Origin: Sulfitobacter noctilucicola | Lineage (GTDB): Bacteria; Pseudomonadota; Alphaproteobacteria; Rhodobacterales; Rhodobacteraceae | Assembly (NCBI RefSeq): GCF_000622385.1 | Contig: NZ_JASD01000008.1 | Location: 744,001 to 808,000, forward strand | Direction of reading: 5' to 3' | Length of the DNA: 64,000 nucleotides | Shown: in pieces, positions 53,389-62,487 of the stretch | Layout: each line of letters starts with the position of its first letter | Position numbering within the stretch: position 1 is the first letter of the stretch | Position numbers and translations under genes: made by a program | Notes under the pieces: model-generated | What the model saw: only the letters and a program-made list of their open reading frames with translations | Told to the model about the DNA's origin: nothing | Database searches by the model: none

Positions 53389-54906
53389 ATGGAGAACCTA
53401 CTCGCCGGACTTGAGATGCTCGCCCGTTGGGATGTGATGCTAGCCTTGCTTGTCGGCTCTGTCGGCGGGGTCATCATCGGGGCCATTCCCGGCGTTGGCC
53501 CAGCGGTAGCAATCGCCATCTTGTTGCCTGCAACCTTCTCGCTTGATCCTATTGTGGGTCTGACAATGCTGTTGGGGATTTACGGATCGTCCATGTACGG
53601 TGGTGCGATCCCTGCCGTATTGATCAATACACCCGGAACCGCTGTTAATGCGCTAACGTCGTATGACGGCTATCCGATGACCAAGCGCGGGGAAGCGCAC
53701 CGTGCACTTTCGCTGGCCTATAGCGCATCTTTCTGGGGCGGCATTTTCGGGATTGGCTGTCTGATCCTTTTGTCACCTGTGCTGGCGTTGGTCGCCCCCA
53801 TGTTCGGATCGCGGGAAATATTTCTGGCGGCCCTTCTGGGTATTATTCTGGTAATTCTCGCTCATCGCGGCCAGATATTTGCAGCCGGAATGCTGGCAAT
53901 GCTAGGTATCTTCTTGCAAACCGTTGGCCTTGATGCGGTGACCTACACGCAGCGCTATACTTTCGGCTATTCTTTTTTGTCATCGGGCATCAACCTGATC
54001 GTGGTTGTCTTGGGCCTGTTTGCCCTGAGCCAGGCCTTCTTCCTGCTTACCGCACCGGACACATCACCGGATGCCAAACCTGTATCAGGACGCATGGGCG
54101 CTGGCATCAAAGAGCTTTTCAAACACAAACGGGTGGCAACTGTGGCGTCGGGCTTTGGTGTCATCCTCGGCATGATCCCCGGAACGGGCGAATTCACGGC
54201 CCAGTTCATGAGCTACACCTATGCGCAGAAGACATCGAAAGAGCCGGACAGCTTTGGCAAAGGGTCGCCTGAAGGTTTGATTGCATCGGAGGCCGCGAAC
54301 AACGCGGTGCCTGCGGCCGCGATGATCCCGCTGCTTGCGCTTGGTATTCCGGGTGAAGCGCTGACCGCGATGATGCTGTCGGTCTTTTATGTCCACAACG
54401 TCATTCCCGGCCCCCAACTCTTCCAGAACAACATCGATCTGGTCTACGGCCTCTACTTTGCGCTGATTGCACTGAACGTGATCGTCATGGTGTTCTTGCT
54501 GTTCTCGACCAATCTGCTGACCAAAATCATCCGCGTGCCGACCCGCTTCCTAGGTGTAATGATTTTGCTTTTGTCTTTCGTCGGTGTCTATTCACTGCGC
54601 AACTCTTTGACCGATTGCATGATTGCCGCCGGTTTCGGAGTGTTCGGCCTGATCCTGAAACGGCTGAACCTGCCTATCGTGCCGATCATCCTTGGCATGG
54701 TGTTGGGCGGGATTATGGAGGTGAAGCTTCGATCAGCCTTGCCGCGTCTCAAGACCCCGCTCGACATGATCGACCGCCCGATTGCAGCAATTCTTTTTGC
54801 CATGATCCTGCTGGTTCTGGCGTTGCACATTCGCACACTGATGAAGGAATGGCGCGCCTACGTTTCTGAAGAAGACCACGATATGCATGACAGTCAAACG
54901 AGGTAA
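53389..54906 (+). CDS. TTT transporter large permease subunit (TctA family)
   Basis: 505 residues, about twelve membrane segments. It has both TctA signature motifs: GGVIIGAIPGVGPAVAIAIL near the N-terminus and GVILGMIPGTGEFTAQF in the middle, plus EAANNAVPAAAMIPLLALGI. It is the main transport subunit of the tripartite tricarboxylate transporter. The aldehyde dehydrogenase starts 6 bp after it, so uptake and degradation genes share a transcript. Confidence 0.95.
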   Translation: MENLLAGLEMLARWDVMLALLVGSVGGVIIGAIPGVGPAVAIAILLPATFSLDPIVGLTMLLGIYGSSMYGGAIPAVLINTPGTAVNALTSYDGYPMTKRGEAHRALSLAYSASFWGGIFGIGCLILLSPVLALVAPMFGSREIFLAALLGIILVILAHRGQIFAAGMLAMLGIFLQTVGLDAVTYTQRYTFGYSFLSSGINLIVVVLGLFALSQAFFLLTAPDTSPDAKPVSGRMGAGIKELFKHKRVATVASGFGVILGMIPGTGEFTAQFMSYTYAQKTSKEPDSFGKGSPEGLIASEAANNAVPAAAMIPLLALGIPGEALTAMMLSVFYVHNVIPGPQLFQNNIDLVYGLYFALIALNVIVMVFLLFSTNLLTKIIRVPTRFLGVMILLLSFVGVYSLRNSLTDCMIAAGFGVFGLILKRLNLPIVPIILGMVLGGIMEVKLRSALPRLKTPLDMIDRPIAAILFAMILLVLALHIRTLMKEWRAYVSEEDHDMHDSQTR

Positions 54907-54912
54907 CATGAA

Positions 54913-56397
54913 ATGGACCAGACCCAAATCGATGCGCTGCGCGCTGAACCTGTCCGTGCCTTTGGTCATCTGATCGACGGCCAGCATCTTGGCGCGTCGG
55001 ACGGCGGCACGATGGATGTAATCTCTCCCATCGACGGGACGGTTTTAACCACTGTCGCTGCGGGCACGCAGTCGGACATGGAAGCGGCTATTTCGTCGGC
55101 CCGCACTGCGTTTGAGGATGGTCGCTGGTCAGGTCAACCGCCTGCCGCTCGAAAGAAAGTGCTTTTGAAGTGGGCCGATTTGATCGAAGCGCACGCGCTT
55201 GAGCTTGCCGTACTGGGCGTGCGCGACAACGGGACAGAGATCGCTATGGCGCTGAAGGCAGAGCCCGGCTCAGCTGCTGGCACGATCCGTTATTATGCCG
55301 AAGCACTAGACAAGGTTTACGGAGAGATCGCGCCGACAGCAGATGATGTTCTTGGCCTGATCCACAAGGAGCCGGTTGGCGTCGTGGGCGCAATCATCCC
55401 GTGGAACTTCCCGCTGATGATCGGCGCTTGGAAACTTGGACCTGCCTTGGCGATGGGCAATTCGGTCGTGGTCAAACCGTCCGAGACTGCATCGCTTTCT
55501 CTGATGCGCATGTGCGAACTTGCATTGGAGGCAGGCCTCCCCCCCGGGGTTCTGAATGCCGTCACCGGTGAAGGGGCCGTAGTCGGGCAGGCGATGGGTC
55601 TGTCCATGGACGTGGACGTGCTTGTCTTTACCGGATCAGGTGCCACAGGGCGGCGGCTGATGGAGTATGCCGCACGGTCAAACATGAAGCGGGTCTATCT
55701 GGAGTTGGGCGGCAAATCCCCCAACATCATTTTTGCAGACGCCCCAAATCTTGATGAGGCCGCCAAGGTCGCAGCGGCAGGTATCTTTCGCAACGCCGGA
55801 CAGGTCTGTGTTGCAGGATCGCGCCTGCTGGTTGAGAGATCGATCCATGACGAGTTTGTAAGCGCCGTCGCGAAAGCGACCGATGCCATGCGCGTGGGTG
55901 ATCCCTTGCGTGTGGATACCCAGATCGGCGCGGTAAATTCGCAAACGCAGTTGGATGCTAATCTGGGTTTTGTAGAGACGGCCACAAACGAAGGTGGGCA
56001 GATCATCACTGGCGGCAACCGCATTTTGCAGGAAACGGGCGGCTATTACATGGCGCCGACGATCGTCACGGGAGTGCGCCCTGATGCGACGCTTGCGCAG
56101 AAAGAGGTGTTTGGCCCCATTCTTGGCGTGACCCCTTTCAACTCGGAAGAAGAGGCGATCACGCTCGCAAATTCCACGGTCTACGGCCTAGCCGGTGCGG
56201 CGTGGACCTCGAACCTCAGCCGCGCACACCGCATGGTCAGAGGTGTGCGTACCGGTGTTATGCATATCAACACTTATGGTGGCGCGGATGGTACGGTTCC
56301 GTTGGGCGGCGTTGGTCAATCCGGCAATGGTTCGGACAAATCACTTCATGCCTTGGAGAAGTACATCAACCTCAAGACAGCGTGGATCAAACTATGA
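54913..56397 (+). CDS. Aldehyde dehydrogenase (NAD(P)+)
   Basis: 494 residues. ALDH superfamily with catalytic Cys299 (NAGQVCVAGS), general base Glu264 (LELGGKSPN) and NAD-binding IIPWNFPLMIGAWKLGPALA. Resembles betaine/phenylacetaldehyde-type enzymes; the substrate is not fixed by sequence. In this locus it could oxidise an arylacetaldehyde to homoprotocatechuate, between amine transamination and ring cleavage. Overlaps the Tm-1-like gene by 4 bp. Confidence 0.93.
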   Translation: MDQTQIDALRAEPVRAFGHLIDGQHLGASDGGTMDVISPIDGTVLTTVAAGTQSDMEAAISSARTAFEDGRWSGQPPAARKKVLLKWADLIEAHALELAVLGVRDNGTEIAMALKAEPGSAAGTIRYYAEALDKVYGEIAPTADDVLGLIHKEPVGVVGAIIPWNFPLMIGAWKLGPALAMGNSVVVKPSETASLSLMRMCELALEAGLPPGVLNAVTGEGAVVGQAMGLSMDVDVLVFTGSGATGRRLMEYAARSNMKRVYLELGGKSPNIIFADAPNLDEAAKVAAAGIFRNAGQVCVAGSRLLVERSIHDEFVSAVAKATDAMRVGDPLRVDTQIGAVNSQTQLDANLGFVETATNEGGQIITGGNRILQETGGYYMAPTIVTGVRPDATLAQKEVFGPILGVTPFNSEEEAITLANSTVYGLAGAAWTSNLSRAHRMVRGVRTGVMHINTYGGADGTVPLGGVGQSGNGSDKSLHALEKYINLKTAWIKL

Positions 56398-57626
56398 GCG
56401 ACAAGACGGTTCTGGTGATCGGGACCTATGACACCAAGGATGACGAACTTGGGTTTCTGGCAAGCGTGATCCGCGATCAGGGTGGCAAGGTGGTCACCAT
56501 GGATGTTTCCGTGCTTGGGGATCCATCAGAACCTACTGACTATTCAAAGCATGATGTTGCGGAAGAGGGCGGCAGCTCCGTTCAGGCCGCGATTGACAGC
56601 GGCGACGAAAACCACGCCATGCAGATCATGGCGAAGGGGGCGAGCCTTCTGGCAGCAAGGCTCTATGCGGAGGGCATTTTTGACGGCATGATCGTATTGG
56701 GCGGTACGATGGGTACCGATCTGGCCCTCGACGTGGCATCAGCCCTGCCGCTGGGCGTGCCCAAGTACATCGTCTCGACCGTGTCCTTTTCACCGCTGAT
56801 CCCGGCGGAACGGCTGGCGGCGGACACGCAGATGATCCTCTGGGCTGGTGGCCTTTATGGGTTGAACTCCGTCTGCAGGGCATCTCTCTCACAAGCCGCC
56901 GGTGCCGTATTGGGGGCCGCCCGCGCCGTTCAGAAACCCGACCCAGACAAGCCATTGATTGGCATGATGTCACTTGGCACCTCTGCGCTTAAATATGTGA
57001 TCCCGCTAAAACCTGCGCTGGAAGAACGCGGGTTCGAGGTAGCGGTGTTCCACGCCACAGGTATGGGAGGCCGCGCGTTTGAGAGCCTCGCAGGGCAAGG
57101 TGCTTTTGCCTGTGTTTTCGACTTTTGCACGCAGGAACTGGGTAACCATATACACGGCTCGAATATCTCTGCCGGTGCGGGTCGTTTGACCAACGCAGGC
57201 TTGACAGGCACGCCGCAGATCGTCGCGCCGGGATGTTACGATCTGGTAGACATCGTAGGTTGGCAGCCCTTGCCCGAAAAATGGAGCGGTCACATCAGTC
57301 ACGCGCACAACCGGCTTCTGACCTCAATCGTCCTCAATACCGAAGAGCGCAAAGCTGTGGCCGCTGCCCATTGCGAACAACTGGCCAAAGCCAAAGGGCC
57401 GGTTGCCGTCATTCTGCCTCAGGACGGCTTGGGAGAATGGGACCGTGAAGGCGCGGACCTGCACGATAGGGAAGGGCTGGAGGCATTTCTGTCGGAGCTT
57501 GAAACTAAGCTGCCGCCGAACGTTACCGCCCACCGTATCGGATGCCATATCAACGACGCGGCCTTTGCCGATAAGGCACTCGAAATTTTCGATGCCTGGT
57601 TTGCGGATGGAACTGTAAGCGGCTAA
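56394..57626 (+). CDS. Tm-1-like ATP-binding domain protein (UPF0261)
   Basis: 410 residues from the ATG at 56394 inside the ALDH stop. It opens DKTVLVIGTYDTKDDELGFL, the hallmark of UPF0261 / the N-terminal domain of plant Tm-1. GTMGTDLALDVASALPLGVPK and MGGRAFESLAGQGAFACVFDF are also conserved. The second, TIM-barrel domain of Tm-1 is absent. The bacterial function is unknown, but these genes often sit in organic-acid catabolic clusters. Its stop interlocks with that of hpaR. Confidence 0.88.
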   Translation: MSDKTVLVIGTYDTKDDELGFLASVIRDQGGKVVTMDVSVLGDPSEPTDYSKHDVAEEGGSSVQAAIDSGDENHAMQIMAKGASLLAARLYAEGIFDGMIVLGGTMGTDLALDVASALPLGVPKYIVSTVSFSPLIPAERLAADTQMILWAGGLYGLNSVCRASLSQAAGAVLGAARAVQKPDPDKPLIGMMSLGTSALKYVIPLKPALEERGFEVAVFHATGMGGRAFESLAGQGAFACVFDFCTQELGNHIHGSNISAGAGRLTNAGLTGTPQIVAPGCYDLVDIVGWQPLPEKWSGHISHAHNRLLTSIVLNTEERKAVAAAHCEQLAKAKGPVAVILPQDGLGEWDREGADLHDREGLEAFLSELETKLPPNVTAHRIGCHINDAAFADKALEIFDAWFADGTVSG

Positions 57627-58060
57627 TCCTTGCCACCGGGATCAAGAAGCGCGAGCAAATCCAGCAGCGTTTCATAATTCTGCTCCCCGAGGGTCGTCTT
57701 GAAGCCTGTCACAATCAATGCAGCCTCTTGGGCGCGGTCGTCGATCATCTTCTGACCCAACGCCGTGATTTCAATGAACTGGCGTCGCCGGTCTTTGTCG
57801 CCGCGGGTCTGGGTCACCATGCCCTTGTCGCGCAAGGTAGCAGCAATGCGGGTAAGGCTGGGGAACAGCAAACTTGAGCGGTCCGCGAGCGTCTTGGTGT
57901 CCATACGACCAAACTCCGCCAGCACCCGCAGAACACGCCACTGCTGCTCTGTGATGCCGGTTTCGGCCAGCATATCGCGGATCGGGGCCATTACGCCCTC
58001 GCGGGCACGGATCAGCGCGATTGGCAGGGAACGGTTGGTCGACGGGAGTTGCTTTGTCAT
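57623..58060 (-). CDS. hpaR: Homoprotocatechuate degradation regulator HpaR (MarR family)
   Basis: 145 residues. Winged HTH of the MarR family: EQQWRVLRVLAEFGRMDTKTLA, LFPSLTRIAATLRDKGMVTQ, and the wing RGDKDRRRQFIEIT. Sequence and position identify it as HpaR/HpcR, the repressor of the homoprotocatechuate genes, relieved by pathway aromatics. Divergent from hpaF across a 109 bp gap with a perfect palindrome near the likely start of transcription. Confidence 0.9.
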   Translation of the reverse strand: MTKQLPSTNRSLPIALIRAREGVMAPIRDMLAETGITEQQWRVLRVLAEFGRMDTKTLADRSSLLFPSLTRIAATLRDKGMVTQTRGDKDRRRQFIEITALGQKMIDDRAQEAALIVTGFKTTLGEQNYETLLDLLALLDPGGKD

Positions 58061-58109
58061 TCGGGCCTCAGGCTATATCGTTTGCACCCATTGCACCGTG
58101 AAACGGGTC

Positions 58110-58138
58110 TTGACAACAAAGCATAGCATTAATTAACT
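58110..58138 (+). promoter_or_regulatory. Candidate promoter of the hpa operon
   Basis: TTGACA at 58110-58115 and a weak -10 (TTAACT, 58133-58138) at 17 bp spacing. Transcription would start just before the 58148-58159 palindrome. Confidence 0.5.
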
Positions 58139-58147
58139 TCGCAACAA

Positions 58148-58159
58148 TTAACATGTTAA
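58148..58159. promoter_or_regulatory. Palindrome TTAACATGTTAA, candidate HpaR operator
   Basis: Perfect 12 bp palindrome 11 bp before the hpaF GTG start, just downstream of the predicted promoter, where repressor binding would block transcription. TTAATTAA at 58129-58136 is a second, shorter one. Confidence 0.55.
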
Positions 58160-58169
58160 GGAATATGAT

Positions 58170-58559
58170 GTGCCGCACTTCCAGATCGATTATTCAGCCA
58201 ATCTGAAAGATGTCGTGGATATGGGAGCTTTGTGCGAAGCAATCCGCGCAGCCGCCGCAGGAATTGAGACGTTTCCAGTGGCCGGCATTCGCGTCCGCGC
58301 CGTCTGCGTCGATCATGTCGCTATTGCAGACGGCGATCCGAAACACGGGTTTATAGATCTATCTATCCGCCTGCGCGAAGGGCGCCCTGACGATATAAAG
58401 AAATCAGCCGTGGCTGATATTTTCGAAGTGATGAAATCTTTCGTAGCTCCGGCAATGGAAAGCCACTCCATCGCGCTATCCGCAGAAATGCGTGATATCG
58501 ACGCCGGGCTTTCGCCTAAATTCGGAAACATCCGCGACCATCTGGAGGATACCGCATGA
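58170..58559 (+). CDS. hpaF: 5-carboxymethyl-2-hydroxymuconate delta-isomerase
   Basis: 129 residues from a GTG start with AAGGA 7 bp upstream. Begins MPHFQIDYSAN, with Pro2 as the N-terminal catalytic residue of the tautomerase-like CHMI family. RVRAVCVDHVAIADGDPKHG and LRDIDAGLSPKFGNIRDH-type end match HpaF. It isomerises 5-carboxymethyl-2-hydroxymuconate in the homoprotocatechuate meta pathway. Overlaps hpaE by 4 bp. Confidence 0.93.
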   Translation: MPHFQIDYSANLKDVVDMGALCEAIRAAAAGIETFPVAGIRVRAVCVDHVAIADGDPKHGFIDLSIRLREGRPDDIKKSAVADIFEVMKSFVAPAMESHSIALSAEMRDIDAGLSPKFGNIRDHLEDTA

Positions 58560-60067
58560 GCCAGCTTCACGATAATATCACGAAATTGAACAGCTTTCTG
58601 GCGCGCTTCCGCGAAGGCGGCATCCCCAACCGCATCGCGGGGCAGGATCACCCGGGCGCAGGAGGCGTGTTTCAAAGCATCTCTCCGGTCGACAAGAGCA
58701 CCATCTGCGATGTGGCCCGTGGCACAGCAGATGATATAGACGCGGCAGCAGAGGCGGCCCATGTCGCGTTTGCGGAGTGGCGCGACATGCCCGCCCCGCA
58801 GCGAAGGAAAATACTGATCAAGATTGCCGAAGGCATCGAAGCGCGGGCAGAAGAAATTGCGCTGTGCGAATGTTGGGATACCGGCCAAGCCTATAAATTC
58901 ATGTCCAAAGCAGCCCTGCGCGGTGCAGAGAACTTCCGCTATTTCGCGGATCAGGTCGTTCAGGCGCGGGACGGGCAACACCTGAAGTCCCCGACGTTGA
59001 TGAACATCACCAGCCGCGTGCCAATCGGGCCGGTAGGTGTGATTACGCCGTGGAATACGCCTTTTATGCTCTCCACATGGAAGATCGCACCGGCCCTCGC
59101 GGCAGGGTGCACCGTGGTTCATAAACCTGCCGAAGCATCCCCCCTGACCGCCCGCCTGTTGGTTGAGATCGCCGAAGAGGCAGGCCTGCCGCACGGTGTC
59201 TTGAACACAGTTAACGGATTTGGCGAAGAGGCCGGCAAGGCGCTCTGTGAACACCCCAAGATCAAGGCCATCGCTTTTGTCGGGGAAAGCCGTACGGGAT
59301 CGCTGATTACAAAACAGGGCGCTGACACCCTCAAGCGGAACCACCTTGAACTTGGCGGGAAGAATCCTGTGATTGTCTTTGACGATGCTGATCTGGACCG
59401 CGCGCTCGATGCGGTAATTTTCATGATCTATTCGATCAACGGAGAGCGCTGTACATCGTCGTCTCGCCTGCTGGTGCAAGACACCATCCGCGAAACCTTC
59501 GAAGCGAAACTGATCGAGCGCGTCAATGCGATCCGTGTGGGCCACCCGCTTGACCCCGCGACCGAGATCGGGCCGCTTATCAGCGAAGAGCATTTCGCCA
59601 AAGTCACCAGCTATTTTGACATCGCACGCAAAGACGGTGCGACAGTAGCCGCAGGAGGTGAAGTAGTCGGTGACGAGGGCTATTTCGTCAGACCGACCCT
59701 CTTCACAAACGCCGACAACGATATGCGTATCGCACAGGAAGAAATCTTTGGTCCTGTTCTGACCTCCATCTCGTTCTCGACCGAGGAAGAAGCGCTGCGT
59801 ATCGCCAATGACACACCCTATGGGCTGACGGGCTATGTCTGGACCAACGACCTGACCCGCGCACTGCGGTTCACGGACAAACTTGAGGCCGGGATGATTT
59901 GGGTGAACTCGGAAAATGTGCGGCACCTGCCGACCCCCTTCGGTGGGGTTAAATCCTCCGGGATCGGTCGGGATGGTGGCGACTGGTCATTCGAATTTTA
60001 CATGGAGCAAAAGCACATCGGCTTTGCCACCGGTCAGCATAAAATCACCAAGCTGGGAGCACTGTAA
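58556..60067 (+). CDS. hpaE: 5-carboxymethyl-2-hydroxymuconate semialdehyde dehydrogenase
   Basis: 503 residues. ALDH with catalytic Cys299 (INGERCTSSSRLL) and Glu265 (LELGGKNPV). GERC in place of the usual GQxC is characteristic of HpaE. It oxidises the ring-cleavage product semialdehyde to the dicarboxylate. Gene order hpaF-hpaE-hpaD with 4 bp and 1 bp overlaps indicates one transcript. Confidence 0.95.
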   Translation: MSQLHDNITKLNSFLARFREGGIPNRIAGQDHPGAGGVFQSISPVDKSTICDVARGTADDIDAAAEAAHVAFAEWRDMPAPQRRKILIKIAEGIEARAEEIALCECWDTGQAYKFMSKAALRGAENFRYFADQVVQARDGQHLKSPTLMNITSRVPIGPVGVITPWNTPFMLSTWKIAPALAAGCTVVHKPAEASPLTARLLVEIAEEAGLPHGVLNTVNGFGEEAGKALCEHPKIKAIAFVGESRTGSLITKQGADTLKRNHLELGGKNPVIVFDDADLDRALDAVIFMIYSINGERCTSSSRLLVQDTIRETFEAKLIERVNAIRVGHPLDPATEIGPLISEEHFAKVTSYFDIARKDGATVAAGGEVVGDEGYFVRPTLFTNADNDMRIAQEEIFGPVLTSISFSTEEEALRIANDTPYGLTGYVWTNDLTRALRFTDKLEAGMIWVNSENVRHLPTPFGGVKSSGIGRDGGDWSFEFYMEQKHIGFATGQHKITKLGAL

Positions 60068-61050
60068 TGCCTGTTCCTGCACCGAACCTGTATCCCGACT
60101 TCAATACCATCCGGCTAAGCCATGTCTGCCTCAACGTATCTGACCTGTCCGCTTCACGCACTTTCTATACGGATATCCTCGGCTTGCAGGTAACGGATGA
60201 GAGCGACAGCCATATCTATCTACGCGCGATGGAGGAACGGGGGCATCACTGCATCATCCTGCAAAAGTCCGAACAGCCCGGCACAGTTGAGGTCATGGGC
60301 TTCAAAACCTTTGACGAAGAAGACCTCGACCGCGCCGAAACATACTTCAAGGCGAAGGGCCGCCCGACATCATGGGTGGAGCGCCCCTATCAGGGCCGCA
60401 CGTTACTGACATCGGACAACATGGGCATTCCGCTGGAGTTCTATCACAAGATGGACCGCCTGCCGCCCATTCATCAAAAGTACGCGCTGTACCGTGGAGT
60501 GAAACCTCTACGAATTGATCACTTCAATTGCTTCAGCCCTGATGTGGATGCATCCGTCGCCTTCTATTCCGACTTCGGGTTCCGCGTGACCGAATACACC
60601 GAGGACGAAGAGAGCAAGAAGCTCTGGGCCGCGTGGATGCACCGGAAGGGCGGCGTGCATGACATGGCATTTACCAATGGCACAGGACCGCGCATGCATC
60701 ATGTGGCGTTCTGGGTCCCGACACCGCTGAATATCATTGATCTGCTCGATCTGATGGCCACCACCGGCTATGTGGACAACATTGAACGCGGACCGGGGCG
60801 GCACGGCATCTCAAACGCGTTCTTCCTGTATATTCTTGATCCCGACGGTCACCGGATCGAGATTTACTGCTCTGATTATCAGACGGTTGATCCAGACCTT
60901 GAACCGATCAAATGGGATTTGCAGGATCCCCAACGCCAAACACTCTGGGGTGCGGCAGCACCGGAAAGCTGGTTCAAGCACGGCACAACGTTCGTCGGGG
61001 TCGAGACGCAGGACTCGCAGATCGCCGCCAGCCCGATCATTGCGCCATGA
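60067..61050 (+). CDS. hpaD: 3,4-dihydroxyphenylacetate 2,3-dioxygenase
   Basis: 327 residues, a type I (vicinal oxygen chelate) extradiol dioxygenase. The three metal ligands fit His152 (RIDHFN), His212 (MHHVAFW) and Glu265 (HRIEIYC), close to 155/214/267 of the Arthrobacter and Brevibacterium homoprotocatechuate dioxygenases. The C-terminal lid (DYQTVDPDLEPIKW) also matches them. It cleaves homoprotocatechuate with O2. It belongs to a different fold from the E. coli type III HpaD. Confidence 0.95.
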   Translation: MPVPAPNLYPDFNTIRLSHVCLNVSDLSASRTFYTDILGLQVTDESDSHIYLRAMEERGHHCIILQKSEQPGTVEVMGFKTFDEEDLDRAETYFKAKGRPTSWVERPYQGRTLLTSDNMGIPLEFYHKMDRLPPIHQKYALYRGVKPLRIDHFNCFSPDVDASVAFYSDFGFRVTEYTEDEESKKLWAAWMHRKGGVHDMAFTNGTGPRMHHVAFWVPTPLNIIDLLDLMATTGYVDNIERGPGRHGISNAFFLYILDPDGHRIEIYCSDYQTVDPDLEPIKWDLQDPQRQTLWGAAAPESWFKHGTTFVGVETQDSQIAASPIIAP

Positions 61051-61089
61051 ACCGCGCGTCTAAATATCCGCGATCAGGGAGGGCCCAGC

Positions 61090-62487
61090 ATGGATTGGGA
61101 TGAATTCGCAGGCTGGAGCAAGCATATCGCAGATTGGGGAGCGCAATATCACCAGACCCTGCGCGACCGTCCTGTGCGCGCCCAAACCAAACCGGGCGAG
61201 ATTGCCGCACAACTGCCGTCCTCTCCGCCAACGCAGCCCGAAGACATGCAGACGATCCTGCGTGACTTTGAAGACATCGTGATGCCAGGCATGACCCATT
61301 GGCAGCACCCCCGCTTTTTTGCCTATTTTCCAGCTAATGCGGCTCCGCCGTCTATGCTGGCGGAACAACTGGTAAATACCGTCGCATCGCAATGCATGCT
61401 GTGGCAGACATCCCCCGCTGCGACCGAGGTTGAAGGCCGGATGGTCGACTGGATGCGGCAAGCACTTGGCCTTGGCGACGGCTTCGTCGGTGTCATTCAG
61501 GACAGCGCGTCATCGGCAACTCTGTCCGCCGTCCTGACCATGCGCGAACGCGCGACCGGATACACCGGCAACCGCGAAGGGTTGGCCGGCAAGGGGCCGT
61601 TACGCATCTATTGCTCAGATCAGGTACATTCTTCGATCGATCGCGCATGTTGGGTCGCGGGTATCGGGCAGGACAATCTGGTCAAAATCAAAGGGGCGGG
61701 TCCGCTTAGCGGCATGGATGCGAAAGACCTCAGCGCCGCAATCCACAAGGATATCGAAGCCGGATACACGCCTGCGGGTATCATTGCGATTACTGGCGGT
61801 ACGGGCATCGGGGCGTCCGACGATTTGGGGCCGATCCTCAAGGTCGCGCAGGCGCACAACCTGTATACCCATCTTGATGCCGCATGGGCCGGTTCAGCCA
61901 TGATCTGCCCTGAATACCGCGAGGCCTTCTGGCAAGATGTCGATGGATTCGACAGCATCGTGTTCAATCCGCACAAATGGCTCGGCGCGCAATTCGATTG
62001 CTCTATACAGTTTTTGCGTGACCCCCTGCCGCAGCTGAATACGCTCAAGATCGAACCAGAGTATCTCAAGACCAGCGGCGATGCTGTCACCAACTACTCG
62101 GAATGGACCATCCCGCTTGGCCGACGGTTTCGCGCGCTCAAGCTTTGGTTTCTTATCCGTTCATACGGACTGGAAGGGTTGCAGCAGCGCATCCGCAATC
62201 ATGTGAACTGGGCGCACGAACTGTGCGAGGAGCTTCGTGCCCTCGAAGGGTTCGAGATTGTGACAGAGCCTATTCTTAGCCTGTTTTCGTTCCGCTGCCC
62301 GGGCGACGACGCCATGCAACAGCGTCTAGTAGACCGGATAAATGATGACGGGCGTATCTATCTTACGCAGGGGTCCTTTGAGGGAGCCAAGATCATTCGC
62401 GTGCAGGTCGGCCAATTCGATTGCACACGCGAAGACGTGATGACGATCCCGCCCGTTGTTCAGGAAATATGGGACATGATAAAATGA
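61090..62487 (+). CDS. PLP-dependent aromatic L-amino acid decarboxylase
   Basis: 465 residues, group II decarboxylase of the DOPA/Trp/Tyr type. Internal aldimine Lys296 (FNPHKWLGAQFDCS), cofactor Asp in HLDAAWAGSA, His180 (YCSDQVHSSIDRA) stacking on PLP, and Tyr336 in the catalytic loop (TNYSEW). His and Tyr at these places point to true decarboxylation rather than oxidative aldehyde synthesis. Placed between hpaD and hpaG in the homoprotocatechuate operon, it probably acts on DOPA, tyrosine or phenylalanine. Overlaps hpaG by 4 bp. Confidence 0.92.
   Translation: MDWDEFAGWSKHIADWGAQYHQTLRDRPVRAQTKPGEIAAQLPSSPPTQPEDMQTILRDFEDIVMPGMTHWQHPRFFAYFPANAAPPSMLAEQLVNTVASQCMLWQTSPAATEVEGRMVDWMRQALGLGDGFVGVIQDSASSATLSAVLTMRERATGYTGNREGLAGKGPLRIYCSDQVHSSIDRACWVAGIGQDNLVKIKGAGPLSGMDAKDLSAAIHKDIEAGYTPAGIIAITGGTGIGASDDLGPILKVAQAHNLYTHLDAAWAGSAMICPEYREAFWQDVDGFDSIVFNPHKWLGAQFDCSIQFLRDPLPQLNTLKIEPEYLKTSGDAVTNYSEWTIPLGRRFRALKLWFLIRSYGLEGLQQRIRNHVNWAHELCEELRALEGFEIVTEPILSLFSFRCPGDDAMQQRLVDRINDDGRIYLTQGSFEGAKIIRVQVGQFDCTREDVMTIPPVVQEIWDMIK

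Noticed and set aside
58313..59926. 537-codon open frame on the minus strand
   Set aside because: Antisense to hpaF/hpaE, whose protein is an unmistakable ALDH; the frame gives a Cys/Arg/Gly-rich product without domains.
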